Positions 33,950 through 45,020 of a stretch of DNA of 64,000 nucleotides are shown piece after piece. The DNA is taken from positions 3,600,501 to 3,664,500 of the forward strand of contig OZ038437.1 in assembly GCA_964036275.1 (NCBI GenBank), written 5' to 3'. Positions within the stretch are counted from its first letter, which is position 1, and every line of letters begins with the position of its first letter. The translations under genes and the position numbers were made by a program. The notes below the pieces were generated by a model. It searched no databases and was not told the origin of the DNA. It saw only the letters and a program-made list of their open reading frames with translations. This stretch comes from Litoditis marina (lineage: Eukaryota > Nematoda > Chromadorea > Rhabditida > Rhabditidae).

Positions 33950-35024
33950 TCTCTTTATTCTCTCTCTTATTATCCTCTTCTTCTCTTTCATAATATGAGT
34001 TAAGGACCGCTAACAGAAAGCACAAGTTGTTGAAAAACTTGATGGTGAAAAACAGCTGGGAAGTTCTTAGTGAGAAACTAGGCGGCATAGCAATTCCAAA
34101 AAAAGTTTATGAGATCACCTCATGAGCTATTAGTACGAGCTTCTAAACTCAAATGAACTTCTCATGAGTTTGAACGGTTTGCTACGCCGCTAGGTGAAAA
34201 CTAGATGAATATTTGACGTTTTTACACCTCCTTCATCTAATGCACATTTTCCCATTGTAAGTAAGAGGAACAAGGAATTGCTGTAAATCTCCGTTGTAAA
34301 AGAATGGTATCTCATTGTAAGGAACTAAATGAAAGGAAAGTAATTCCATCGGTCGAGTTTCAGGAAAGAATGGCCTGTTCTCACAAACCAAAAGACAGGA
34401 ATGTTATAGTTCAAATCATTTCTACTGAGACCTACAGTGACTTTACAAATTCCACTAAGGCTATCGTTAAGCGAGAAATTCAGTTCATAAAAAATCTTTT
34501 CGTAAATTAACTTTACCTGAAAATGTGATGGAACGTGATGTGATGGATGAACAGTAGGATTTTCTCCACCTCTCCGATCATTAGTAAGTGAAAAAAACGG
34601 CTTGGAAGTTTCGAAATCCTACTGTAGGAGTCTCACTGGGAATGACAAAGACTATAGCCCAGTTTGAATCCGGACGGGCAAAAAGTCAACTCCGTGAAAA
34701 CACGAAGAAGGCAACGAGTGACAAGAAACAGAAGTGAGAGAAAAAAGTAAAAGACAGTAATGGAAAAGAATATATTAGCGCTTTTACGCGCTCAAAGTGA
34801 ACGCTTGGTTGACGCATAGTGAACTCTTACACAATTGACGGGCCGGAGGGAAGGGCTTTTTTTGGGGGTCCAAGGTTATTCCGATAGATATTTATTTGAT
34901 AATGTGTGGTTTTTGTGAAATAAACCTTAAAACGAGCGTTTGTACCTATAAGTTGCTCCCTATAAAATAAAACTTTTTCGGGTTATTACGATTACATCTA
35001 AGGTTTGATTCTGAAACTGTTGGG
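33950..35024. other. Intergenic DNA with two small foldback elements
   Basis: No supported gene. 34079-34193 has inverted ends ctaggcggcatagca / tgctacgccgctag around ctcatgag words, related to sequences at about 49322-49500, 52040-52140 and 57550-57710. 34429-34642 has ends tactgagacctacagt / actgtaggagtctca and pairs with a copy at 57711-57917. Confidence 0.6.
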
Positions 35025-35482
35025 TTAAAGAATCCGTCCCGCTCTAATTTTGACTTATGAGTTAACAATCTGACCTTGTTGCCAATGAAAAACCATGCTC
35101 AAAAATATATACTTCTATATCTCTATCTTGCTTCTTTCTCTCAGAAAAGCGGCTTACGTAATGACACCGATAGGGGAGTTGCGTTCTGGGTATGCTCAAA
35201 ATAGCCAATAGAAGTACAAAAATGTTTTTAGAACACTCTATCATATATGACAATACAATTAGAGAATACGAAATGAAAATAAATCTGGAGGTAAATGAAC
35301 AAAGTCAAGTTGCGTCACAGTGAAAATGTTCCTGTCCTCTTTTTTAGTGCTTGATGTTATGCAAATTTTACAAATTTCCAGTCAGAAAGTTTTTCCATGG
35401 TCTATGGGAACACATTAAGAAACTTTTTTGAGCTTTTTAAATTTTTCGTGATTCTCAAATTATAGGGGATCGGTTTCTTTAA
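35025..35482 (-). mobile_element. MITE with TTAAAGAATCCG ends, copy 1 (458 bp)
   Basis: Reverse complement of 38812-39269 and of equal length. Ends are ttaaagaatccg and its complement, suggesting a TTAA-targeting group (inference). A third, partial copy is at about 35575-35655. Confidence 0.88.
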
Positions 35483-36679
35483 TATATAATCATTCCCCTT
35501 CTCCTCACGCCTTGTCTGTTCATCAGTTAATACCATTCAACAAGATTCGACAGTAAACAGAAAGGAAAAGAACCTGAGACATTAAAAATGTTTTTTGAGC
35601 TTTTCAAATTTTTCGTGAAACTCAGATTGTAGTGGAACGGATTCTTTAACCCGCGCAGAGTTGTTGTAGACATTCGAGCGTCCACGTACGTGTAACCGTA
35701 TACGATACGTGAAAAGTGTGAAAATCTTCGGAAACTTACTCAGCGAGAAATGCTGCGGTTTCTGATGTCGTGCCAGCTTCTAAATCCACCAAATAGACAG
35801 GGTATCTGGTGGGCGGTTGTACTTCGCGACGGTGTACCTACAAAAACCGTTCGATTGAAAAAAAACTGCAATCGTGATTCCCACACTTTGTTCGGAAGAA
35901 CGTGACGTTTATATAGGCAGATACTTTCGAAAACATGGAGCACTTCTGAACTGCCTTGTAGGCCGAAAATGTTAGTTTTGAATCGCTTGGAATTACAATC
36001 GTTACCTTTGCAACAAGTAACACTTTCGAGCCACACTGCAACACATGGGGAGGATCTTCTGCGTGGGGTTTCCATTGCGGCACACTTGGTACAGGGAAAC
36101 TCACCAATTTCACACCCCGGTGGTCTGAAACATTCAAATGGCTCACAGTACTCAAATCTATTCTGGTGTCAAAAAAACGACACCTACTGTTTATTGTTAC
36201 TGCCACTCGCTTGCTATGAGTGCAATTTTTGTTGTGCAAACGTTCTCACAAGTTTTCTGTGAAATGAGACCACTGACCCACCTGGAAGCTCGAAATAACC
36301 TAGAGAAGAATGAAAACGACCCCGAATTTTCGAATGGTGATGTATTTCACTTCTAATTAGACGAGTGTTGCGTGGTGTTGGATCGTGAATGCTACGTGAG
36401 ATGTGCTACTATACACGTTAACTTTGTGGCCTGGTGGTAGAAATAATTGCAACTCTTCCTTTGTATATTTCGCTTACTTGGTCTGTCTGTTTGTTGAGGC
36501 AAATTCCATCATTTTTGCACTTTAAGCCGGAAAATGGGCCGAAAACTGAAGCCGGCGATTTTTCCAGCTAAGACGTGAGAGAACGTGCGCATTTCATTTC
36601 TCGAAATCGGTTGGTGCTGGGCAGTTGAGCAATAGCAAGTGCATCCTAACTCGAGTAGACGAGTTTCACGCCGTCACGG

Positions 36680-36816
36680 TTAACAGGAATGGCTTAACAG
36701 GAGTAGGAAATGGGTATAAAAGCGCGGTGGGACGAGGGGAGAGCCATTCGAACGTTCTGTTCGCTCCGAGGATGCCCGCCATGGACTGGAGCTGCTGCCG
36801 TGGACTAGATTGCTGA
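36680..36816 (+). promoter_or_regulatory. Promoter-like TATA region inside the pseudogene
   Basis: TATAAAAG at 36715-36722 follows gttaacaggaat, the same element found before the TATA box of the duplicate coiled-coil gene. A short frame from 36772 (MPAMDWSCCRGLDC) follows, without other support. Confidence 0.4.
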
Positions 36817-36998
36817 TGGTTGGGAGTGCTGCTGTAGGAGCCACTGGGGCTCCTGCTGCCTGTCGGGTGCTGCACACATGATGAAGAAGAGAAGAAAAAA
36901 CTCTGCACCCCAAAAAATGTAGACAAAAAGAGATTTCTAATTTGTGTTGTTCTCGGGTTTTTCTGTTTTGAAACTAATTGTTTTTACGGGTTACTTCC

Positions 36999-37615
36999 GC
37001 TACCCATGTTAGAGAGAACTCACGCGCTCTATGTTAAGGAGTCACGATCACGATCTGTGTTAGGGAGAGGTCTGACGCTCTATGTTAGGGAGAAGTCTCG
37101 CGCTCTATGTTAGAGAGAGAGAGAGAGAGATCTCGCGCACTATGTTGAAAAGTCTCGCGCTCTATGTTAGAGAGAGATCTCGCGCTCTATGTTAGAGAGA
37201 ACTCCCGCGCCCTATGTTAGAGGGAGGTCTCGCGCTCTATGTTAGAGAGAACTTACGCGCTCTACGTTAGAGAGAACTCCCGCGCCCTATGTTAGAGAGA
37301 GGTCTCAAGTTCTCTGTTAGGGGAATGTCACACGCTCTATGTTAGAAAGAGGTCTCGCGCCCTCTGTTAGGGAGAAGTCTCGCGCCCTATGTTGAGAAGT
37401 CTCGCGCTCTATGTTAGAGAGAGAGAGAGAGAGAGATAGATCTCGCGCCCTACGTTGAAAAGTCTCGCGCTCTATGTTAGAGAAAGATCTCGCCCCCTAT
37501 GTTGAAAGGTCTCGCGCTCTATGCTAGAGAGAGATCTCGCGCTCTATGTTAAAGACAGATGTCCCGCTCTATGTTGGAGAGAGATGTCCTGCTTTATGTA
37601 GTAGAAATCATTGCG
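36999..37615 (+). repeat. Satellite of about 25-30-bp units (CGCGCTCTATGTTAGAGAGA)
   Basis: More than 20 imperfect copies of tctcgcgctctatgttagaga with variable GA runs. It lies in an intron of the pseudogene (between the exons at 37908 and 36124). Confidence 0.9.
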
Positions 37616-38631
37616 TCTCATGTTGATAAAAACGTGATTGACATGGTTTAGACAAACGTGAGTTCAGCAAATGGAGCGAAAATTAAACAAAAACTCCTAT
37701 AAGAGCTCGCCAGCCTGGAATGAAAACAAGGGAGGCGGAGGCGGCTTTAGCCGCCGGCGACTTACCTTGTCTAAATATACTTGAACAAATTGCTCGAGAG
37801 GCAGTCAGAGCAGAATCCAGTGCCAAATTTCTCAATCCAATTGATCAATTGAAAATTTGTAACAACACTGTATCCGTGACAGTACGACTGAGAAAGACTT
37901 TACCTACCAGGTGAAATGATCCCGTTTCCTTCGTTTACAATCGTCTGTATGTCTAAACATAGGTATTGGGAGACATGAAATTTACTCCTAACTCTGACAT
38001 TTCTCGGTTGGATAGAGGTACGCATGTAGTATTTGGATCCAAACACTGTTGGAACAACGCCGCGTGGAGATCTGAAATAACTGATAGAGCATTTTCGCCG
38101 ATATCTTTCATTGACGCCAGATCAAACTTTCCATATATTTTGCTCCGCTTTCTTTTTGTATCCATATTCCGCTTCGCCGCGTTCGCTTTCTACATGCTGG
38201 CAACTAATCAGCAATCGATCGCTCTGCTCTAATCAATTGATAAGCTTTCCTGGCACCATGGCAAAGTGTCAGAAAAATGTCACCTTCAAGCTGATCCATC
38301 TGAGATCGTATGCATGAAACATTCCGGGCCGGGTTGAGATGTTCCCCCGAGCTCGATTCGACCATTTTCCGATCGATTGAGGTCCGGATAACATCCCAAA
38401 CCGGCCCGCGACGTTCCATGCCGTACTGCTTCTGGTAACCACCAAACCCATGTGTGGTCACCTAGACAATGCTCAAACAAATATGAATTCTTTATTCCGT
38501 GCAAAATCGAATGGTAAAAAATGAAAACACAACAAAGATAAACTTGAAGACTACGTGGCCAAATTGGGATGAGGTCCTCGATCAGGTTGAATTAACCACG
38601 TGAATCATAATGCGACGGTCCTACGGTGCCT

Positions 38632-38803
38632 GAGTACGTATGCTAGAAGATCCCGGCACCTTCATACTATCCTGCGTCTCCTCAAAGATATGCAATTTTG
38701 CTGCTCTTACATCCCGCCGGAATGTTAGAGACAATAAACAGTTAGGCAGCGGAAGAGACGAAAGATGGGATGAAGTGGCCGGGATCTTCTAGCATACGTA
38801 CTC
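38632..38803. mobile_element. MITE with GAGTACGTATGCTAGAAGAT ends, copy 1
   Basis: Perfect 25-bp inverted ends beginning gagtacgtatgctagaagat; other copies at 50990-51155 and 60069-60233. Confidence 0.88.
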
Positions 38804-38811
38804 TGGTGTCT

Positions 38812-39269
38812 TTAAAGAATCCGATCCGCTATAATCTGAGTTTCACGAAAAATTTAAAAAGCTCAAAAAACATTCTTAATGTCTTCCCATAGACCATGGA
38901 AAAACTTTCTGACTGAAAACTTGTAAAATTTGCATAACATCAAGCACTAAAAAAGAGGACATGAACATTTTCACAGTGACGCAACTTGACTTTGTTCATT
39001 TACCTCCAGATTTATTTTCATTTCGTAGTCTCTAATTGTATTGTCATATATGACAGAGTGTTCTAAAAACACTATTGTACTTCTATTGGCTATTTTGAGC
39101 ATACCCAGTATGCAACTCCCCTATCGGTGTCATTACGTAAGCCGCTTTTCTGAGAGAATAAAGCAAGATAGAGATATAGAAGTATATATTTTTGAGCATG
39201 GTTTTTCATTGGCCACAAGGTCAGATTGTTAACTCATAAGTCAAAATTAGAGCGGGACGGATTCTTTAA
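38812..39269 (+). mobile_element. MITE with TTAAAGAATCCG ends, copy 2
   Basis: 458 bp, opposite orientation to 35025-35482; its right end lies 24 bp from the donor of the pseudogene exon at 39294. Confidence 0.88.
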
Positions 39270-40027
39270 TCGGAATATGAAGTTCATAATCACCTGGATG
39301 GAATGACCGTGCAAGTGTCTCCTTGTTGAATGTGAACTCGTGACGGCCGAGTTCCTTCGTATGCAATGGATTCCAAGGAAAGAGACGGCAATAGTTAACA
39401 CTGAACGGGTTTTCTTTCTGACTGGCGTAAGCAAGAATATAGTCTGAAAGTGAATAAGCGTCAGAGGAGACCGGACTCCAACTTGGGCAGATACTCCATT
39501 CCGGCTCGCCTTGATAATTCAAGAATCGAGCAGCCGACTTTCAGGGATGTATGGGGACAGATATGGTCTCCCAATAAACGGCAGTTGTATTGGTATTGAA
39601 TAATTATGGTTATTCTTCCATGAGGTTAGAATACATGGTAGATAGTCTCTCTTTAGGGTAGTCTATGAAGGGGGGGGGGGGGACTTAAGTATAATATCAC
39701 GGGGTCGGAAGATGTGCTTCCCTTGTTTCAATTCTGGGGAGCTTGAGTGATTCTCATATTTTCGCTTACTCCCGCCACTTGGAACTTTGAAAAAGGGAAA
39801 CTATACCTTGATTATTAACTTTCAATGGTTGACCAGACTCGTTTGGCCAAAAGTAATTCACACTCCACGCAAATTTCCTGAAATGTTTTTGTATTATTCG
39901 GGACATTATTTCTTTAATTCAATGTTCGTTCTGAAGTTAATAAAAGCAGTTATCTATCGAGTTCTACAGTTTAGTCCTTCACTAAATCTCATTAAGCTTG
40001 TCGCTCTGTGTACAATAGAACACGTGA

Positions 40028-40225
40028 TATAGTCGTTGCCACCGGGTAGGCGGGGGGGGGGGGGGGGTACTGTATATCTCACTTTTCGTTGTGTATGCCT
40101 TCGATTCCAAGGCTTGCCCGGTATGTGCTCTAATAGTGCAGTGGTTAGCGCAGGTTCGATTCCGGCGAGACACGGAAATTTGTAAATTTGACCGTCCCCC
40201 TTCAAGTGGGCGTGCACTATACTCA
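40028..40225 (+). repeat. tRNA-derived SINE, copy 2
   Basis: Head tatagtcgttgccacc, a G run, gtactgtatatctcac, A box tagtgcagtggttagcgc and B box ggttcgattccgg. A segment between the boxes is deleted relative to copies 3 and 4. Confidence 0.85.
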
Positions 40226-40675
40226 CCAACAAAGCAAGACACAGATTAATCAATCACAAACACATCAAAAATGAAGAGATACAGTATACTTCAGCCTTTT
40301 CTGAATGAAGACTTTACCTCGCCAGATTGCAGTTCACGGTGCCCTCTTCGTGGTCAACTTACAGGATGCTCTGTGTGAGTGTTTTTTTCACTTTCGCTGA
40401 AATCGACAGAGACCAAACAGTCGTCTTGCAGCCAGTAGAGAGCTCGACTGGTCTGAAAGTACACAAAATATTGGTAGGCTAGTTATAAACCATTCAACAA
40501 AACTAAAAAGGTCGTACTTCAAGTAACCCCAGAGAAATTGTTTATAATAGACTGCGGCAGTTGAGATTTATAATAGACAAGAGGAGAAAGATAGAAACTG
40601 TGCAAAAATGTAAAAAAAAAAAAGCAAGACTCCGAGGAAATTTCGTCTTGATAGTACCAAGGGCTTTGTGTACTT

Positions 40676-41867
40676 TCCTGGTCGGTGAATCTTATTGGAA
40701 ACCGACTCCGTTTGGAGAGTGAATTTTTGGTGATAGTTGATTGTGATAACGAACCCTCATAGGTCCGCAGATAGTACGGTACTGTTTCCAAGATCCTTCG
40801 ACAACATCCAATACAGAGAATACGTAGAATACGTAGTGGAGGTCATAGTGAAGTCCTTCCGATTGACTAATAGCCTGAAAGATGCTGCTCCAGAAGTGCG
40901 GGAAAGAATTCGGTTTTGGTCATTAGTGCCCGCTCAAGCGCAAGCGATTACATTACTCTGCGTAAAACAAAATCGTCCTGTGTATGAAACAGAAAGCTTG
41001 ATCAGCACTATAAACAGCCAAGTGGAAGGACGATTATATGGTCCAATCGCAACGGTTCAGTCCTTTGAATTGCAACACATTCTTCGATTCCAGTTTAAAG
41101 GACCGTTGATCTTTTTACGTCAACGTTTAACGCCAACGTAATGAAGAAAACATGCGTATCGACTCAGTTGGCGAATGCGTATCGACTCAGTTGCGTATCG
41201 ACTCAGTTGGCGAACCTCAATTAGTTAATTCTTATTACTTTTTGTTGTTGAATCTATGCGCAATAAACTGGTCCTGGTCGGTGAATCTTATTGGAAACCG
41301 ACTCCGTTTGGAGAGTGAATTTTTGGTGATAGTTGATTGTGATAACGAACCCTCATAGGTCCGCAGATAGTACGGTACTGTTTCCAAGATCCTTCGACAA
41401 CATCCAATACAGAGAATACGTAGAATACGTAGTGGAGGTCATAGTGAAGTCCTTCCGATTGACTAATAGCCTGAAAGATGCTGCTCCAGAAGTGCGGGAA
41501 AGAATTCGGTTTTGGTCATTAGTGCCCGCTCAAGCGCAAGCGATTACATTACTCTGCGTAAAACAAAATCGTCCTGTGTATGAAACAGAAAGCTTGATCA
41601 GCACTATAAACAGCCAAGTGGAAGGACGATTATATGGTCCAATCGCAACGGTTCAGTCCTTTGAATTGCAACACATTCTTCGATTCCAGTTTAAAGGACC
41701 GTTGATCTTTTTACGTCAACGTTTAACGCCAACGTAATGAAGAAAACATGCGTATCGACTCAGTTGGCGAATGCGTATCGACTCAGTTGCGTATCGACTC
41801 AGTTGGCGAACCTCAATTAGTTAATTCTTATTACTTTTTGTTGTTGAATCTATGCGCAATAAACTTT
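40676..41867 (-). repeat. Tandem duplication of 596 bp including an exon
   Basis: 40676-41271 and 41272-41867 look identical. Each contains the 120-bp exon homologous to gene B exon 3. Each also has a short array of gcgtatcgactcagttg. Confidence 0.95.
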
Positions 41868-42225
41868 ATATTATTGGCGTTCGGCGGGGAAGTCAAGAAA
41901 TGCTTTTATTCGCAAATGACACGTGCGAATGCGGCCTAGCACTCCCTTGTGAACAGTTTCCTACTTTCTCAAGAGACTCTAGTTTCTGAGAAGTAGAAGA
42001 AAAATGAAGCACTCCCTACCACATGGAAGTAATCAACAGCAAATTTGCCGGACGGTGAGTAAATCCATCTGAACAAGCTTGGCATCGTTCCACCCCTGAA
42101 AAACAAAACCGTCAACATCACGGGAAAAACAAACTTGATAATGTGAACAAAAGTTAGAGTTAACCATGATTTGCGAGACAAAAGCGTATAGTTGTTGTCA
42201 TTCCCATAGAGGCCATAGAGACTCT

Positions 42226-42410
42226 GGAATTTGGCGGCGACTCGCCGGCGGGGCAGAGGGGTCGCCGGGATACCGCCGGCGAGTCGCCGGCGATACATTG
42301 AGGTCGCCGGCGGGTCGCCACTTGAACCAAAGCCCCGAAGTTGTCGCCGGCGAGTCGCCAAACATTTCGCATTGTCCCTGGGGTCGCCGGCAAGTCGCCG
42401 AAGAATTAAA
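42226..42410. repeat. GC-rich foldback built from CGCCGGCGAG
   Basis: The word tcgccggcgagtcgcc repeats in both orientations across 185 bp; a related block is at 42795-42880. Overlapping Arg-rich frames are artefacts. Confidence 0.8.
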
Positions 42411-42589
42411 AAAAAATTTAATGCTATCGTGATATAATCGAAAAACAGTGAGATCTTCTGCAACAGACTAGGATTTTATTCGCAATAGAATCATTACAGT
42501 TTATTTGCAATCATTAGTTAGTCCGACCATTGGGTTGAATGCGCTAGGTGCCCAATACTAAGCTCTTCGCTGCGCTTTTCTGGCCATAG

Positions 42590-42660
42590 CGGGATGGCCG
42601 AGAGGATGTGTGCGCCGCAGTACGCCGAAGGTTGTGGGTTCGATTCTGGAGAGTGACAAA
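42590..42660 (+). repeat. tRNA-like sequence (pseudogene or SINE head)
   Basis: gcgggatggccgagagg resembles a Leu/Ser-type A box and gggttcgattctgg a B box, but the acceptor stem does not pair. Confidence 0.5.
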
Positions 42661-42929
42661 TGGATGTTTAATTAATACTATGATTGTTAAATCACGTAAA
42701 TGTGGTTCTCGGCTCGTTAACGCGCTAATTTACTTTTGAAAAAATATTTTCTGTCACAGAAAGATCATTGCTAAAAAGCGAAAGAATCATATAAGGTAAT
42801 TGGCGACTCGCCGGCGATGTCGCCGGCGACCCGAAAAGCGGCGACTCGCCATCAACCCCTTCCGGCGACCTGTCACCGAGTTCCATAGTACTTCTTTGCA
42901 TCGTTTCAAACCAATTCAGATTAACATGT

Positions 42930-43345
42930 ACTGTGTTTAATTCAGATAAAGGTGCTGTAAAAGCACTTGAATCTGTGCAAAACGACTTCACTAGGAAGTT
43001 GTTCATGAGGAAAGGAGGCTATACTTATTGTAAAGTACCTTCATCTGAAGTGCGAAATAGAATACTTGGTCTGACATCTCTCCTCAGTCGTAGAGATAGA
43101 TTTGATCTGGTCATGGTGCACAAAATTTTAACTGGTCAGATAGGTTTGAAACCTTCAAACTTTTATAGTTTTTCAAACTCCAGAACTAGAGGATCAAACT
43201 CAAAACTGAGTTTTCCAATACCAAAAACAAAATTGCGTCAGCAATTTTTCTCCGTGCGAGCAGGCTCAAAATACTTAAAACTAAGTAAAAAGAAGACTTT
43301 GCCATTTTCAGTTGCTGGGCTAAAACGAATAATAACATAATAATG
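42930..43345 (+). pseudogene. LINE-B 3'-end fragment
   Basis: A 135-residue frame matching the last third of the LINE-B frame at 18779-20098 (VQNDFTRKLFMRKGGYTYCK; VMVHKILTGQIGL; FPIPKTKLRQQFFSVRAGSK), ending at a natural stop. Confidence 0.88.
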
Positions 43346-44479
43346 TGACATATGTACTGTATTGACTGACTGTTTACGATGTAACTATTGCCATATTATC
43401 CATTCTTGTACTGTATATTACCTATGTTTTCGGTTCCGTGTAGAATTTGCCTCCAACTTGCTGTAATATCTTTCCGCGTTTGAACCATACTGTCTTTGCA
43501 ATCTCGACAATGTTTTCCATTTTACCAATTTATCTTATCACACGCTTCATTTGCGTTATAAATTCATTCATTCAACTGTTTCTCATGGCTAAAACTATAA
43601 TGTAAACCGTTCAACTTTTAACTTGTTGCAATATTAGTGAAGAACCGCTTACAAAGAATGATGAGAAACATGGTGATATCAGTCGAGAACTTCATTTTTC
43701 CGTTCTCAATGGAAATGGCGGAACATACTTTTGATACATTTTTGTGGACCGACAACAATAACCTAAACCCGAAATACCTGTTTCGGTAAGCGGTCCCACT
43801 GTAAGGAACAGTTTTCGGTTCCATCGACCGAGTTGTATGAAACAATGGAGAGAAATGATCAAAAAGCCTGTTTTCACAAAAACGAAAAAGCAGGCGAAAC
43901 ATGTTGACCAAGTGAAAACTTGGAATCAGATGGGCATTTGGTAACATTCAAGAAACGAAAGTGCACAAAGGCAATGGGAGAGAAAAAACAAGAGAAGAAA
44001 GAGAAGAAAGGGTAGAAAACAGTAGAGTAAGTTAGCAGTCTTGAGAAAAAAAACGGTAAAACAAAGTGGTAACGTTGGTTTTCTGCACGGCAATCTAAAC
44101 TTAGAAATGTGCGGTGAACGTAATCAACGCCTCACTTTTTGTCAGAAGGCGACAATTATTTCTGTTCTATCTTTACGAGAAGGATTCGAGTAACTTTGAC
44201 TCAACGTTCTAACAAACTCAGAACTTATCTAAAGCAACGTTTTTTCATCAGTTTGTCAATCCAATACAAAAAATATCATTCAATTTAGATTTTATAATTT
44301 TCAATTAAATGAATTTTATTTTCAATGAAAACATGAAATAAAGGGAAAGATGTGAAACTAGTATTCGGAAACTCACATGTAGAAAGTTCTTGGAAGCACG
44401 TGCAAGGTTTTCCAGTTCAAACGTAAAACAACGGTTTCGTTGTGTTTTTCTATTTCTATTGTAGAAAAAGTAAAAACTA

Positions 44480-44551
44480 TTCCGTTGCCGGGAATCGAAC
44501 CCGGGCCTTGCGGGTGAGAGCCGCAAATCCTAACCACTAGACCACAACGGA
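44480..44551 (-). tRNA. tRNA-Glu (CUC), copy 1
   Basis: 72 bases on the minus strand. Acceptor stem TCCGTTG/CAACGGA, D arm with GTCTAGTGGTTAGGA, anticodon stem TGCGG/CCGCA with loop CTCTCAC (anticodon CUC), T stem CCGGG/CCCGG with loop TTCGATT, discriminator A. A T run follows (TAGTTTTTACTTTTTC), suitable as a Pol III terminator. Confidence 0.96.
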
Positions 44552-44842
44552 CGTAGTTAACGTAGTTATTGATGTTAAAAGAGTGAAAATGGATGTAAAA
44601 GTGACAATCGTATTTGAAACAGGGCTTTTCAATGCTAACATCCGAAAAATCAATTTCGTCGTGTTTTTCTTATTCTATTCTCGAAAAAGTGAGAACCAAA
44701 CGTTATTTTTTGAAGATGGAAAACAAGAAATGAATATAAATCTGTGAGAATTGTTTCTGAAAACTGAGCGTTTCACTGCTGACATCCAAAACACTATCTT
44801 CGTTGTATTTTTCCAACTCTATTGTCGAAAAAGTAAAAACTA

Positions 44843-44914
44843 TTCCGTTGCCGGGAATCGAACCCGGGCCTTGCGGGTGAGAGCCGCAAATCCTAACCAC
44901 TAGACCACAACGGA
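44843..44914 (-). tRNA. tRNA-Glu (CUC), copy 2
   Basis: Identical to copy 1 over the tRNA and related in flanks (gtcgaaaaagtaaaaactat), showing tandem duplication of a unit of about 363 bp. A third flank without a tRNA lies at about 44645-44705. Confidence 0.96.
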
Positions 44915-45011
44915 CACATTCGCTCAACATTATGTCGATTAGTAGTGTTCGGGCCTCGCGCTCAGCCACGTGCAATTTTGTTCCTCTTGAAAAACCAGTG
45001 TACATGTAACA

Positions 45012-45017
45012 TTTATT
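45012..45017 (-). terminator. AATAAA poly(A) signal of the M8 peptidase gene
   Basis: AATAAA on the minus strand begins only a few bases after the stop codon at 45021, implying a very short 3' UTR. Confidence 0.6.
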
Positions 45018-45020
45018 AAA

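Larger units (their letters stand above)
35740..43824 (-). pseudogene. Pseudogene copy of gene B
   Basis: Exons homologous to gene B, in order: 43824-43778 (ME..TVPYSG), 42095-42020, 41470-41351 and its duplicate 40874-40755, 40452-40318, 39877-39807, 39443-39294, 38071-37908, 36124-36006 and 35837-35740. Splice sites are largely kept. Breaks: the 40452-40318 exon has one extra base in an A run plus an in-frame TAA; the 38071-37908 exon lacks one base early on, giving a stop; one exon is doubled; and the homologue of gene B's last exon is not visible, its place being taken by MITE sequence. Exons 1 and 2 do join in phase here, unlike in gene B. Confidence 0.75.

Noticed and set aside
36999..37615. 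Possible CRISPR-like array
   Set aside because: Units are contiguous with no unique spacers and the context is eukaryotic; it is a plain satellite.
40737..41939. Plus-strand frames of 134 residues, present twice
   Set aside because: They are the antisense of the duplicated exon; the minus strand has the splice sites and homology to gene B.
42166..42463. Arg-rich frames on both strands
   Set aside because: Produced by the CGCCGGCGAG foldback words, not by coding selection.
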